Shown here one piece after another: positions 46,560 to 58,665 of a stretch of DNA of 64,000 nt; within the stretch, counting starts at the first letter, position 1; each line of letters opens with the position of its first letter. Both the position numbers and the translations under genes were made by a program. Source of the DNA: Tetrastigma voinierianum (Eukaryota > Streptophyta > Magnoliopsida > Vitales > Vitaceae); NCBI GenBank assembly GCA_016808115.1, contig JAEQBH010001508.1, positions 62,001 through 126,000 of the forward strand, given 5' to 3'. The notes under the pieces were generated by a model. It searched no databases and was not told the DNA's origin. It worked only from the letters and a program-made list of their open reading frames with translations.

Positions 46560-48200
46560 CAGGTTAACCACTGGACAATGGACTGAGAAGACACCAAGAG
46601 TTCTAAGTGCTGAATCAGCAATTATGGCAGAGCAGAGAGAGATACAACAAAACACTTAGGCAAAAGCAACAACGTAGAGCCTCGAGTAAGTAATCCGCTG
46701 GCGGATTTTTAGAGGCGCTATTGGGAGATGGATACTTTGCTGTGAGACAACTTCATATGAGCCAAAAACTGAGTTAAGCTCACCTTGATCACAATGGTGT
46801 AGCAAAGATCAACGATACTGGCCATCCCAGTGAAGATCCCAATGAGCATATGGGAAGATTTATAGATGGAAAATACAAGAAAGTCGAATGTGGTGAGACC
46901 TCGAGGCACCTGGAGCCGCAATCCTTCCTTTTTCAATGAGAGATGTGGCAGCCACTTGGTTTGAATAACTACCTTATGGATCAGTGAACAATTGGGAAGA
47001 GTTGGTGGAGGCTTACATGAACATATTCTTCCCTCTACCCTTCTTACTTCAGCTGTAGAGGAAATCATAGCATTTAAACAATAGAGAATAAAAGTCTCTA
47101 TAATGAAGGGAGAGATATAAGAAATTGCTTAAAAGGATGCTTCAACGCATGAATAGATTCAATTCAATTCAGATGACATCTTTGTACCACTTCATGAACT
47201 ACACTCTAAAGGTATAATTATGGTACATCATATCCAAGAGGAAGAGTGTCAAGGAGAAGATAAATGATTTGAAAATCTAGCAAAAGCAACTACAGAGTCT
47301 ACTAGACTTTGATAATGAAGGATGTGGATAAAGTTGAACATGATGACAATATAGAAGCCAAATCGATAGACGATGAACAAGTTGGAAACCAAGATAGTAA
47401 ATGTATTCAACATGAAGTAGGAACACTAGTTGAAATGAGCGTAAGAGGAGCTGAGGAGGGACTAGCCCATGAGGGTCCCTACCGAGCCGAGAAGCCCAGT
47501 TTATCAATGGCAATAGAAGCAACCTGGGTTTTCAAACTCTCAACTCATAACCCATTACACACTAGCACTTAGGAACCATGAGAATTTCTCATATGGAGGT
47601 AGAGCACAACAAGGTCCAAGACTAGTGCATAATTTTCAATAACAGTATGCTCCACATGGGTTCCAAGGATAGCAGCAACAAGGGAGTCAAAGAGTAGAAA
47701 ATCCAGGACAAAGGAGATCTCAATCATTTGAAGATCAATTACTAACATTCATGGAAGGGAAATAAGAGGTCATTTAAATATCATGATGTAAATTACAGCT
47801 TAGCAAGATTTGTGCAAACACAAACGTGTTTTAAGCTAACACTAATGCCTCTCTAAAAAATCTGGAAACACAAGTAGGACAACTAGCCCTAGAATGCAAT
47901 CGCCTAAAGATACCTTCCCGCGATACAAAGAAGATCCATGACTCGTATGGTGGTGACTCTGAGGAGTGGCAGAGAGCTGGAAAGCAAAAGAGAAGATGAG
48001 AAGAAAAAGATTGAAAAATATGAGAAGGAAGAAATTGGAAAAGAGACCAAGTTTAGGCGCTCAAAATCGTCAAGAAAATGAGAAGGTGCGTGTGACCGTG
48101 CACAGCGAGAAAAGAGCATCAAAAGAAAGAGGAAATGCAGCCTACATGCCTCGCTGCTCCATTTCATAAGCTTCGTAAAGCAAAACGGAGGAAGTTTCTC
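46560..48200 (+). pseudogene. Athila-type gag remnant
   Basis: Plus-strand motifs in order: HPSEDPNEHMGRF-like near 46820; VAATWFE.LPYGSVNNWEEL at about 46943-47000; EAYMNIFFP; SAVEEIIAFKQ.ENKSLYN; YTLKGIIMVHHI-like near 47200; then an acidic linker (open frame 47309-47572); and NASLKNLETQVGQLALEC near 47840-47900, the conserved tail. A basic, Arg/Lys-rich stretch at 47966-48169 follows. This protein would form the particle shell. Frame shifts and stops are scattered throughout. Confidence 0.78.
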
Positions 48201-48840
48201 TAGATTATCGGATAGTGTCTAATGTTATAGAGATTATTATACCTTTGCCGAAAGATTACTTAGACGCCTAACTATGCCAAGTGCTCTAAAGGACATTCCG
48301 AGTAAGAAGAGTAGAGATTTGCTGGAAGAAGGAGGTGGTGAGTTTGATAGCCACACGAAAAGTGCTGATCCAGAGGAGCTACCGTTGAAGATGCAGATCC
48401 CGGCAACTTCACCATTCCCTACACCCATTAGGAATGCTGAATTAAGAAGGCTTTCAGGTGATTCGGCAAGTATTAACTCATGCCACTATCCTCAGAGCTA
48501 AGACTGAAGTTTTGGGGGAGCTACTCCATCATGACTCCAGCAAGTGGTAGACGTAATGACACACCTAGAGGGTCTTTGAAGATGAGCCACTAAGGGAAAA
48601 TTTATTTCCTACGGACTTGTAGTTTTGGATATGGAGGAAGATACAGTTTCACTACTGTTGAAGACCTTTCTTAGCCACCGGAGCCGCCTTTGATAGATGT
48701 TAAGAAAGGAGAACTCACTCAAAGAGTGGAGATGAAGTAGCACACCTAATCCTGAGCAAAAGCCTGAAATGTACCGAATGTGAAAGTACATATTGTAAGA
48801 CCGGGAGAAATAATAGTTCCCACCGCCCCGAACTGATTTT
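48200..48840 (+). pseudogene. Athila-type aspartic protease and linker remnant
   Basis: FHKLRKAKRRKFL near 48167 leads into the linker. At 48400-48500 PATSPFPTPIRNAELRRLSGDSASIN takes the place of the FTIPCTIGN..KALCDLGASIN active-site region, so the catalytic DLGAS has become GDSAS. Then VLDMEEDTV (48625), LIDVKKGELT (about 48690) and VHIVRPGEIIVP (48790-48820) follow in family order. In live elements it processes the polyprotein. The altered active-site motif and shifts make it inactive. Confidence 0.72.
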
Positions 48841-48999
48841 CAACATAATTTTAATTCAATCAATGAAAATGAGATACTTCAATATCTTCGAGGATCTTGA
48901 TTGCAATTCTCACTTCACTGATTTGAAGAGATGTTCTGTTAATGAGAACAACATGTAAAAACTGCTAAAGAATGAAGAGAAGGCAAAAGAAATAGAAAT

Positions 49000-49410
49000 G
49001 TCTGGGCGTTAACTTGAAGGAATTCATCTGATACTTTTAAGTATGCTTTCTGGGGCCGTAGAAAAAAACCCGTGATTATATCGATGCATCGACCGAACTC
49101 AAGTATAAATTGGCCAAGATTCTCGAAATACAAGGAAGCAATTGTCGTAGCTCCAGAGAAGATATGAAAGGAAATACCCATTTACACAAATCCTCTTGAA
49201 AATGCAAAGACCTCCATTGAACATCAAAGAAGATTGAATCCAAGAATAAACAAGGTCGGTAATACCAAAATGATGAATACTAATATGAGGTAACTTTTTA
49301 TGGCCTGTGTGAGCCTGGCTCATATATTCCTGGGTTAGCGGCGGATTCATCGTAATCGTGAATAAGAAAATGAATGATCTTACAATAGTCACGTGATTGA
49401 GGATGTGCAT
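49000..49410 (+). pseudogene. Athila-type reverse transcriptase, N-terminal part
   Basis: Contains AKILEIQGSNCR-like sequence (from about 49112), NAKTSIEHQRRLNPRINKV (49199-49256), an AGIIYP-like segment, VIVNKKMNDLTIVT near 49350 and RMCID at 49400-49413, just before the YRKLN motif. The reading is cut there by a 6.3-kb insertion and resumes at about 55700. Confidence 0.68.
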
Positions 49411-49575
49411 TGACCGCACGAGCACCCCTTTTCGTCTAAGAACTGATTTGGACTGTCCGAACTAGACCCGGGATGCTCTTATACCACTAAAGTGTAGCAC
49501 CCCATTTTCAGTCCGATCCGATCATGGTCCGAACTGATCCTGGATGCTCTACCCATTAAAGCGTAGTTAATTTCA
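49411..49575 (-). repeat. Tandem LTR-end plus primer-site units
   Basis: On the minus strand, words of the form GGGGTGCT.. occur near 49419-49428 and 49494-49503. Each of two primer-site-like words, TTTAGTGGTATAAGAGCATCC (about 49472-49491) and TTTAATGGGTAGAGCATCC (about 49533-49552), is followed by a GGAT/GGGT..AGTTCGGAC word. It looks like one LTR terminus and its primer site duplicated in tandem. Confidence 0.55.
49475..49486 (-). other. Primer-binding site (initiator-Met type) of the minus-strand gypsy element
   Basis: Reverse complement TGGTATAAGAGC matches TGGTATCAGAGC, the site for initiator tRNA-Met, at 11 of 12. It lies six bases beyond the LTR end at 49493 (minus strand GGGGTGCTACA). 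Confidence 0.68.
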
Positions 49576-50893
49576 GCCTGTCTGACCCTGGGCCATGGAT
49601 CCAACCGAAACCCAGACGCCAGCCAAAGCCATTAATCAACCATTTATCAAATTACATCATTAATATAAACATTTTCATTCTCAACTCATGGTTACTTCAC
49701 TCGGGGGCGTTTCGATAAACATTTACAAATTCACAATTTCCTTTACAAAATATGCATTTAACCAAAATGGCCCTTATGCCGCAAGAAACATGCTAATATC
49801 CAAAATCATATTCAGATATAGGTACAAAAATAATTTCGGAGTTGAACTCCCTTTTGTTTACAAAACAATGTCATGCTAAAAAATCATGAGGATTTATGTG
49901 ACTGAAAGAATAATTCACAGGAACTTTCCAGTGACTCATTCACTCGGGTCCGCTTTCAATCACTATTATCACTCTGACTCACGCATTGATAAAACAATAC
50001 GCCAAACATTTTCATGCTTATGGTTCTATACACCCTCATTCCATTTCCGCCACATGCATCACGCATTAATAAAAGAATGCCTTTGCAAAGGTCTATGTGT
50101 ACGTAAAAGATAATATACAAATACACTTTAATATCATTTTTTCTTTCTGGGCTTACGATTTCAATATGACTATGAGTCAACATTCATGACAAATTCAATT
50201 TAATCCTATCCTGTTGTTGTTTCAAAAGAGTAATGTGGATTTCACATTCAATATTACAATCTCACATTAGACTATAGAAATTAACATTCACTCTGACCGC
50301 CAGAACTCTGCTTGTCATTCAAAGAGTACGATTTACATCAACAAATACAGCTACCTTCATGAAGAATTCAGCCAGGAATTCCGCCATGTCAGTCATTCAA
50401 TACAGATACTTCAAACACTACCACAGGCAAAGAAATTCACTTATAGTTCAAAATACACGCATTACGCAAGATATTTATGTCATTTTTAATACTAATAATT
50501 CCAAATCAATATATATATATATATTTCGCAAATAACTTGAAATGAGAATTATCATAAAGAATGCATTCAATTTATTGATCCCTTGTTCTTCGAGCATCGC
50601 CTCAGTCAAAGTTAGTCTTCACTTGCACCTAGCTAAATACAAATTCTCCACCTTAGTGGTTGAATAACCATACTTAAACGAACAACACGCGAGGCGAAGC
50701 GGTACTGCATTTTCTCTCAGATACTCTTATATGAACCCCTATTAAACCTTTATTATATCCCTAAACAATCAAGCATCATCACATTTAATAGCAAGGGGTA
50801 CAAAACAAAGGTTGTCAAAGTTCTGACGGCATTCCCTTGTTCTGGCATCGCATCACAATCCTCTTCCGGTAGCCAAACAAGACTTAACAACTT
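49493..50893 (-). mobile_element. Minus-strand gypsy LTR, 3' part
   Basis: Minus-strand LTR ending GGGGTGCTACA at 49493. It contains a CCACTAAGGTGG..TTAGCTAGGTG landmark near 50640-50665 like that of the other gypsy LTRs here. It is broken at 50894 by a plus-strand LTR; the 5' part of the same LTR is probably 54800-55699. Confidence 0.52.
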
Positions 50894-53237
50894 TGTAACA
50901 CCGCACACCAGCGCTTTCTGACTTGCTAGTGGCATATTATAATATAAATAGAAATTTTCGTGGAAATAAAACGAGACCCGAATTAATAATAAAGCCAAGG
51001 GTAAAAACGACTTACCAATTGAGGACATAAAATGACATAAATCAATAAGTTGATATGAAATTATGAAATTAGAAAAGATGGCATGCCAAAGTATAAAATG
51101 TGTTAAATTGAGAATAGAAGAGGATAAAAGGCTGGCAAAAATTAAAATAAGCGAGTTCAAGGCCAAACATGGCCTTAGCAAAAAGGTTAAATAAGAGCAA
51201 TTGGTCTCTCATTTTTGAGAGACCAAAAACGTGAATGATGAGAGGAGAAGGGGAGAGGAAGAAGAAGAGGAAGAGGAAGAGAAGAAGAAGAGAAGAGATG
51301 AAGAAGGAGGAGTCCAAGAAGGATTCAAAGGTATGGAACTACTAACTATATGGAACCTGGTTTTGGTATAAACTGAATTTGTATGGATTCAAGAGATTAT
51401 GTATGAATTTCCATGCTTTGATGAAGTTATAATCTTGCCCAAATTCAGGGTTCCTGGTGGTTTCATCTTAACCCAAAATTATGTCATAAGGTGGGTAAAA
51501 CCCCGCCAGCGGCACAAGACGGGTATGGAATCCTTCCTTCAGGATGGATCTGTTGGTTTATCCCAAGGCGAGTGAGAAATAGGCTTGAACAAACCCTAAC
51601 TAATCATCATAATAGGTTTTGTGTATGGGTTCAACTCATATTAGAATTGTTTTGGAAGGAATCTTTGATATATTTTGGAAGAAAGATATGTAATTAGACA
51701 CCAAATAGAAAAGAGATTCAAAGTGAATTTGAAATGGTTTTGATGTGTGTTTCGAGGTATGTAGTTGAACTGGGGATCAAAAATATGGAAAAAGGAGAGA
51801 AAACACACATTTGCATTTCGGTGACATGTACCGGTACAACTTGAACATGCACAAATACCTCGTTCCCGTCGTTTTTTGGTTAACTTAAAATTCGGCATGT
51901 TAGATATGTACCGTACAACCCTTCGTTTCCGGGTTTTCCGTTTCGACCAGTTTTTGTATTTGGCCATAACTTCTCATTTCATCCATTTTGGAGTGATTCA
52001 AGTGGCTACGTAAAATAGATCAAGAGAACCAAACTTAAAAGAATAGGTATCGTCAATTCTGGCCTGCGGTCAAAATTCAGCACTCAAAGTGGGCCATGTG
52101 TGTTTGGGGCCTGTTCCATTTTGAATATGAGTAGTCCGGCTTGTTTCGGACGAATTTGAGTTTCGGTTCGAATCGGTGATTCCAGTTGAATAGAACCTAG
52201 CACCTTAGATTTAAAAGAGTACAAAGACCTAGATAAATATGGGAGTTACACTCACAAAATAAGAGCAATATACTGTCCTTGGGGACTGTAAACTGAATTA
52301 GTTTGGCATGAAATGCCATAACTTTAGTTTTGATTATCCATTGATTGATTCAATTCCTATGGTATCTTATGAGGAATAAGAATATGTGATTCCATAGACA
52401 TATCATAATACAATAGAAGGTATGCCACAAGGTACAGGAAGAAACAAGAAAATGTAGAAACTCGAAAAATGGCGATGTGTTCATGAAACATGAAAATGAT
52501 TATGGAAATGAAAATGAAACGAATTGAAATGAATGTGAACATGAAAGGCAATATGTCATGAAACATCAATGTGTTGCTGATATATGATTATCATATAATC
52601 AAAAAATGATAAATAAATGATAGGATATATGAAACTGAGCAAATATATGAACATGTGAATGAGTATACAATGATACACATGAATATATAGAATGAGTACA
52701 TGGAGTGAATATATGAATGAGTATACATAAATGAGTATATACGTGAACGAGTATAAACGAGCATAATGTGAAATGAGCATATGAAACTAATATGAAATGA
52801 GCATAGATTGGCATTTTGAAAAGATAATAATGAAAAGAGATATTGGAATTGGAAATGTGATTATGATCTATTTATGAATGCTAATTAGAAATATATATAT
52901 AAGTATTATATATATTGATTTGAATGATTGTTATTTTGAAATGTTTGACATAATGTTTGACAGGAAGACAAAATGCTTATCGTGACTATAAATGCATTGT
53001 AAATGATATAGGCATATATATATTGGATTTGAATGATTGTTATTCAAATGTTTGTCACATCGATGCATGTGTGCATGTATTTGTCCGATAATAAATTATT
53101 ACCGTGATAAAAAGTAAATTGATTTAAAATGTATCATTGATCGACCGACATGACGGGATTCACCAACCGAATCACGCGAAGGTAACCGATTTTGCCGACG
53201 CGAAATCACATTGCTATCAACGACAAATGTGGACATG

Positions 53238-53750
53238 ATTCACCAATCGAACTGCCGAAACGTTTTTAATTTATAGCCATGTGAAATGGTAATCGCAATG
53301 GAAATCACATCGCTAATGAATGACAAAGCGGTGATGTGATTCACCAATCGCACCCGTCGTGGAACGCCGAATTCTATAGCCATATGTGAAATGGTAATTG
53401 TTAAATGGAAACCACATTGCTACTGAATGACAAATGTATATATTCACCAATCAATCTGTCGTGAATGTGTCTAAATTCTATAGCCATATGTGAAATGGTA
53501 ATTGTTAAATGGAAACTACATTGCTAATGAATGACAAACAGATAGATCACTGAATCAATCATTTTGTGGAATGTCGAATTCTATAGTCATATGTGACTAG
53601 AATATTGAATGTGAAACCACATTACTAATAATGACAAATGTGCAAGATTCACCAACCAACTGGCCGTGGGATGTCGAATTTATAGTTATATGTGGGAATC
53701 ACAAACCTAATAACAAACTGGTGGTATTGAAAAGTGTATTTATGCTATCT
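53238..53750 (+). repeat. About 102-bp minisatellite (5 units) in the plus-strand LTR
   Basis: Units begin ATTCACCAA (or a variant) at 53238, 53339, 53442, about 53545 and 53647, with a partial one at 53158. Each contains TCTATAGCCATATGTGAAATG, AAACCACATTGCTA and GAATGACAAA or close forms. Confidence 0.88.
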
Positions 53751-53878
53751 TTAGATTATACATACATAGTAAAAAGGTATTATTTTGTAAATGATTACGG
53801 ATTGCCCGAAATAGAAGTGCTTTTTTAGTGTAATTAAAAATAAATGGAATAACACAAACAACATGTTTTGGAAAGATA

Positions 53879-54110
53879 ATTGAAAATGCCTGAGTAAACT
53901 GCTCCAAATTTTGATCCGCTAACCGGCCAAGCCTGGGATTCGGTCGCGAAGACTCCTGAAAATAAAATTTAATAAAACGAAACAAAATGTTTTGATTGAA
54001 AATGCTCTGAGTAAACCTGCTCTAGCTTGATCCGCCAACCGGTCAAGCTTCCGGGGATTCTGGTCGCGACACTTGAAATTGAAATTTTAATATAACGAAC
54101 AAATGTTTTA
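53879..54110 (+). repeat. 116-bp tandem duplication
   Basis: Two units, starting at 53879 and 53995 with ATTGAAAATGC, each containing GATCCGC.AACCGG.CAAGC and GGTCGCGA. Diverged by several substitutions and indels. Confidence 0.85.
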
Positions 54111-54781
54111 AACTGCATCCGCATCAAAGAAACGACGCTAAAGGGAGTTGATTAATGGCATCGGCTGATAGTGATAAGAGTCTAATATGTATTGGTATTA
54201 GCCCTGATTTGGAACTCGTATGAAATTGATATGACTTGATTTGTTCAATTGCCAATAGATACGATAAGCTTTGAATATGATTGATCTGTCATGCATGTAG
54301 TATATATGAGTTACAACCTGTAAAAGACATGACACAGGGAAGTAATATGAACAAGATAATGATAAGGAATCTGAAAAGAATAAAAATCTACATGTATATA
54401 TGAGATGAGTTAGAAGTCACATAAGCACAGTTTCAAGTATATGCATAAGTAAAAGCAAATGTAAAAAGATAGTGACGGCGATTATTGTTATTGGTCGTTA
54501 CTGTTTATATGTTCCCACTAAGCGTAAAGCTTAGCACGAGTGTTCAATCCGTGTAGGTACTGAAGAGGAGATAAAGAGGACAGGACATTCCACACCAACA
54601 ATACGGGTCATCTCAGAGATAGGTGCTCACCAAAGACTGCTCGCGAATTCCCATGTTTGTATGCTAGATATGTACATGTATTTGTACTTAATGGGACTTA
54701 GTAATATAAAAAATTTTAATGGATACCCATTCCGGTGGTAGTTCATTTGTAAATGTAACATCAAGGGTTAGCTAAAATCAT

Positions 54782-54793
54782 TGGTACACCAGC
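54782..54793 (+). other. Degraded primer-binding site of the plus-strand gypsy element
   Basis: TGGTACACCAGC compares with TGGTATCAGAGC at 8 of 12. It is followed by GATATAAGTTCAGCCTG, which resembles sequence after such sites. Weak on its own; position supports it. Confidence 0.38.
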
Positions 54794-54799
54794 GATATA

Positions 54800-55699
54800 A
54801 GTTCAGCCTGAAAAAAGTGTTAAGTCCTGAGTGGTTTCTCACCTCCCAAACCTGCTCGACTTCGCTTAATCTGCTCTGACCGAACAATGACACTTTTGCA
54901 CTATATAACTCCCTTCAGATTTTTACGTGGTACTCTAGACCCACTTTATCGGTACTAATGTGTACTCGCTTTAAATGGTAGATTTGCCATTTCTCACCCA
55001 CAAAACTCAAAATTACTCCTCGAATTATAAATATATCATAACCCACCATGGAATCCAACTTAAACAACTCCAAAAGTGGGTTAGATCCAATAAAAACCCC
55101 CTTTACCCAAGTTAGGGCTTTTTTCCCAAATCAAAAATCACAAAGAGGAAAGATAGGGTTTGATTTCTTACTTTCAATCTCTTCAAATCTTCTCTTGTAG
55201 GTTGCTTGATCTCTTAAAAGCAAGAAATGGGAAACAATCCCACCTAAAGCTTGATCCTTCTCTTGCCTTAGTTCTCTTCTCCCTTTTCTCCTCTCTCTTC
55301 TCTAAAAACGGGATTTGCTCAAGAATGAGCTCCCTTAGACCACTTTTGGTCTTTAATTCATTTTCTCCTAAGGCCATGTTTGGCTCTTTCCTCTTTTGGC
55401 TCTTAACCCATTTTTCATTTAAGCCCCTATTATTCCACTTTGCCTAGTCCATTTCTCATACTTTCACTTAGACATTTGGGTTATTCTATTCTCGACTTTA
55501 GGTCCTCATTATACCAATTCCAAATTTGCCCTTTACACTTGGGTTTATTTTCTGTTCAACCACTTCTTATTTATAACCATTTAATCATATGTCACATATT
55601 TATTTCACATTTCACTTATCGCTGAAAAACCTGTTATATACTTAATTCATATTCCTAATATATAATAAAATTATTATAAAAATTATAAGTGATTTTTGA
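54800..55699 (-). mobile_element. Minus-strand gypsy LTR, 5' part
   Basis: Read on the minus strand from 55699 it has AATGAGGACCTAAAG near 55510, GCCAAACATGGCCTTAGG near 55370 and a purine-rich AAGAGAGAGGAGAAAAGGG near 55285, in the same order as the LTRs at 50894 and 55892. The minus-strand frame 55183-55377 is this purine-rich leader, not a gene. The target duplicate of the whole insertion is TGCAT (49406-49410) / CGCAT (55700-55704). Confidence 0.58.
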
Positions 55700-55891
55700 C
55701 GCATAAACGTAAAATTAATATAAACTTAAAGGATCACTATCCTTTACCCTTTATTGATCAAATGCTAGACATGTTAGCAGGACACCCTCCTTTCTGTTTT
55801 CTTGATGGATATACCGATATAACCGCATTTCACCATAAATTTCCCTAAGGACTAGGAGAAGACTACATTTACATGTCCTTATGGCACCTTT
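55700..55891 (+). pseudogene. Athila-type reverse transcriptase, middle part
   Basis: Picks up where 49410 stops: RKININ.KDHYPLP, PFIDQMLDMLAGHPPFCFLDGY (55751-55815), then GLGEDYIYM / CPYGTF at 55850-55891. The first catalytic Asp region (FLDGY) is kept. It is cut inside the CPYGTF motif by the next solo LTR. Confidence 0.8.
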
Positions 55892-58665
55892 TGTAACATC
55901 CCAAAAATAGATTTTTCGTTTTATTATTTTACTTTATAACATTTTCTACTATTATAAATTTTTATTTTATCTATTCGATATTTTATTGGTTTTAAGTGAT
56001 AAAAAAGTAAAGGTTTTTAAAGTGAGAATTGGCATAGTGGATTACTGCACCCCAAATTAAGCCCTATTAGTTTAATAATATGTTTAGGGTATAACACAAG
56101 TTAAATTTGAATTTTTCTGAATTTAAATGCTAAGTGAGAAAATAAAAATAAACCGAATTTAATACAAGAGCTGGTTAAATTGGTAAAATGTCAAAATGAG
56201 GACCCAAAGGTCATAAATGAAGAAGAAGATATGCCAAAGCAGAATGTGATAAGTCAGGTGCAAACGAATAAAATGAAGGGCTTTAATGCAAAAATGAGAA
56301 AAGAAAGCCAAAAAAGAGATAACCAAACAAGGCCTTGTAATGGATGAGTGGATAAGACCAAAAATTGGTCTTAGAATGGGTATTTTCATGTTTTGGAAAA
56401 GGGAGAGAGAGCTAGGGTTATGGGTTCTTTAGAAGAGCCATTGTTGGTGATTGTTTTCCATTGTTCAAAGTTTTGCAAGAAAAGAGAAGAAAAATGGCTT
56501 AATGAAGGCAAGAAGAAAGCAAGGAGCATTATCCCTTTGCTTGTTAGAAACTCCACCCTAACTCCCTTGATTTTGTGTTTGGATTGATAAAACCATGATT
56601 CCAATATATATATGTTTGAGCTAGAGTTCAAGCAGCCTTTTTGCTTTGATTAGGATTGGTTTTGAGGAATTTTTGTATAAAGGAAATGTTAGGGTTTAAG
56701 GGGAGATGCTATCAAAATATTCCAAAACCCATGTTTTTGTTTTGGCCATAACTTGGTCATTACTTATCAAAATTGAGTGACTAAAATTTCTGAGTAAACT
56801 AGACTTCTATAGAAACAAATTTTCTTGAAATAAGTATATTCAAATTTGGACCTTATTAGACCCAAATTGTCTGCGAGGCTTTATTTTCTCGGGCAAATAC
56901 TAGTTCGTTTGTTACAATAGATAAATGTTGAGTTTCACTCATCCAAATCGATCGATTCAAATTTTGGGTAAACTAAACTTCTAGGGAGTCAAATTTCGAA
57001 TGTTTATTCAAATTTGGGACTTCATTGGACCCGTAAATTCACAGCGGCTTTGCTTTATTGAAAATTCTGGTTATGTGTTGAAAATAGAGTACCCGATTGT
57101 TTATGACATATCTGAAGTTTTGACTATCCGACTGGATGATTCCAATTTCTCGAATGTGATGTATAGAGGAATAATAGACTTGAAGGAAGTTGCAAAATAT
57201 GGCTCATTTGTTCCCAGAAAATTTACAAGTGAAGGTGTATTGTAGAAATCAACCCTAACAAAAAGTACCAGCACGCACGATCGGGATATTTCTTCCTCGT
57301 TTTGTGTTGGACTAGGGTTAAGATGAGGAAACCTGAGTAAGATCAGGATTCCAAGGATAGGAGTCAAGGAGTGACAACCTTTTTGGTTTGTTATTCTCAT
57401 TTCTTTTCTTATTGTAGCTTTGTATTGGATTTGTCAAAAACCGAAATGATTTCATATGGAAAATCGTGATGTGTGCTTATTTTTAACCATAAACAAATTT
57501 GTCTTAAGTGATTGGGAAATTGATTGCAAATGGATTGCCATGAAAATTGCATGTGTGCTTTGTTTTTAACCATAAACAAAATTGTCTTAAGTGATTGGGA
57601 AATTGATTGCAAATGGATTGTCAAGTGAAACTACATGAGCTAAAATGTGTTTATTTGGTATATATATATATTAATATTGTAATTTACTATGACTGAGTAT
57701 TAATGCCCTTAAAAGAATGTTATCCGTCATATTTGAAAGGTGATAGATTGATATACAATCTATCAGTTAATGTAAAGAAGACAAGGAATTAAAATGATTA
57801 TTGTGGTGGATACCATCCAGAGCCTAGTGGAATATAGATTTAGTGTACACAAAATGAATTTGTAAATAATCCAATGAGTCTGGCTGGATCAGATCAGGTT
57901 ATGAGCGCTTTTTTTTACCGGCCTGCAGCCCAACGGGACCGTGTCGGTGATTCCGTTATCCTATGCATCGAAAGTCATGGTTAAATTCATTTAAGGGCAA
58001 ACTTATAAGTAAATGTGTGAAATTCATAATATGAGTTTTGAATGAAAAATTAACATATATATTGTTTATTGCATTGACCATTAAAAATGTGCCAAAATGT
58101 TGTTTTTGAAAGCATACATATTTTAGCTGATTGAAATGAGGATAGAATGTATAGAACCACTAAGCATGAAAATGCTTAGCGTGTTGCTTTATCATGCGCA
58201 GTACCGAGTGAATAGGGCAAGATCAAAGACCGAGAGCCTGAGTTATCAAGTGGAATCGCATGAGTATAAGTAAATGCTTCGCCTCATACATTTACTTCAA
58301 AAAAAATCATGTAATTGTTTTGCATTGCAAACAAAGATGTATAAATCTTCATGGGAAGAGTATATTTTGACTTACGTTTAGACATGAACTAAAATGTTTT
58401 GTAAATGATTTAAAAAGGGCAAGAAATGTTGTCTTGTATGAATGTGGGAATTGAGCAAATAATGGGCTTTCTACCATGATTGATGTATATTTTTATATAT
58501 ATAATGCGTATTAGTAATGAAATCATATTTTCATACATACATAAATATGATTTAAATGGATAAATATCCCATCGAAATGAGTATATGAAATGTGTTTTAC
58601 GATAAATGGATTTCCAGCGGTCCGCATCCCTGCCGGCTCGTCGGGTCTGGGTAATGGGTGCGACA
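55892..58665 (+). mobile_element. Solo gypsy LTR (2,774 bp) inside reverse transcriptase
   Basis: TGTAACATCCCAAAAATAG at the start and GGGTGCGACA at the end, the classic termini of this LTR group. Target duplicates CCTTT (55887-55891) and CCTCT (58666-58670) differ by one base. The interrupted codons on the two sides join to the conserved CPYGTFAFRRMPFGLCNAP order, so the insertion is certain. No internal region. Short open frames inside (for example 56393-56587, 57000-57245) are not genes. Confidence 0.87.
57471..57634 (+). repeat. 82-bp tandem duplication in the solo LTR
   Basis: Two units, starting at 57471 and 57553 with GTGTGCTT; both contain TTTTTAACCATAAACAAA and AAGTGATTGGGAAATTG. 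Very similar, so a recent event. Confidence 0.92.

Larger units (their letters stand above)
50894..54760 (+). mobile_element. Plus-strand gypsy LTR with internal tandem arrays
   Basis: Starts TGTAACACCGCACACC. The right end is placed at AATGTAACA, 21 bp before a degraded primer site. About 3.87 kb, long because of minisatellites. Shared landmarks: AAACATGGCCTTAG near 51168, a GAAGAAGAGGAAGAG purine tract near 51258-51305, and CCACTAAGCGTAAAGCTTAGC near 54515. No coding sequence. It is followed by only about 40 bp of internal sequence before minus-strand LTR sequence begins. Confidence 0.6.

Noticed and set aside
47904..48169. Open frames on both strands (Arg/Lys-rich plus, Ser/Phe-rich minus).
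   Set aside because: They fall inside the Athila-type gag-to-protease stretch; the plus one is the basic gag linker and the minus one its shadow.
52540..52815. Two long Tyr/Ile/His-rich minus-strand frames.
   Set aside because: They are antisense to a degenerate ATGAGTATA-type simple repeat inside an LTR.
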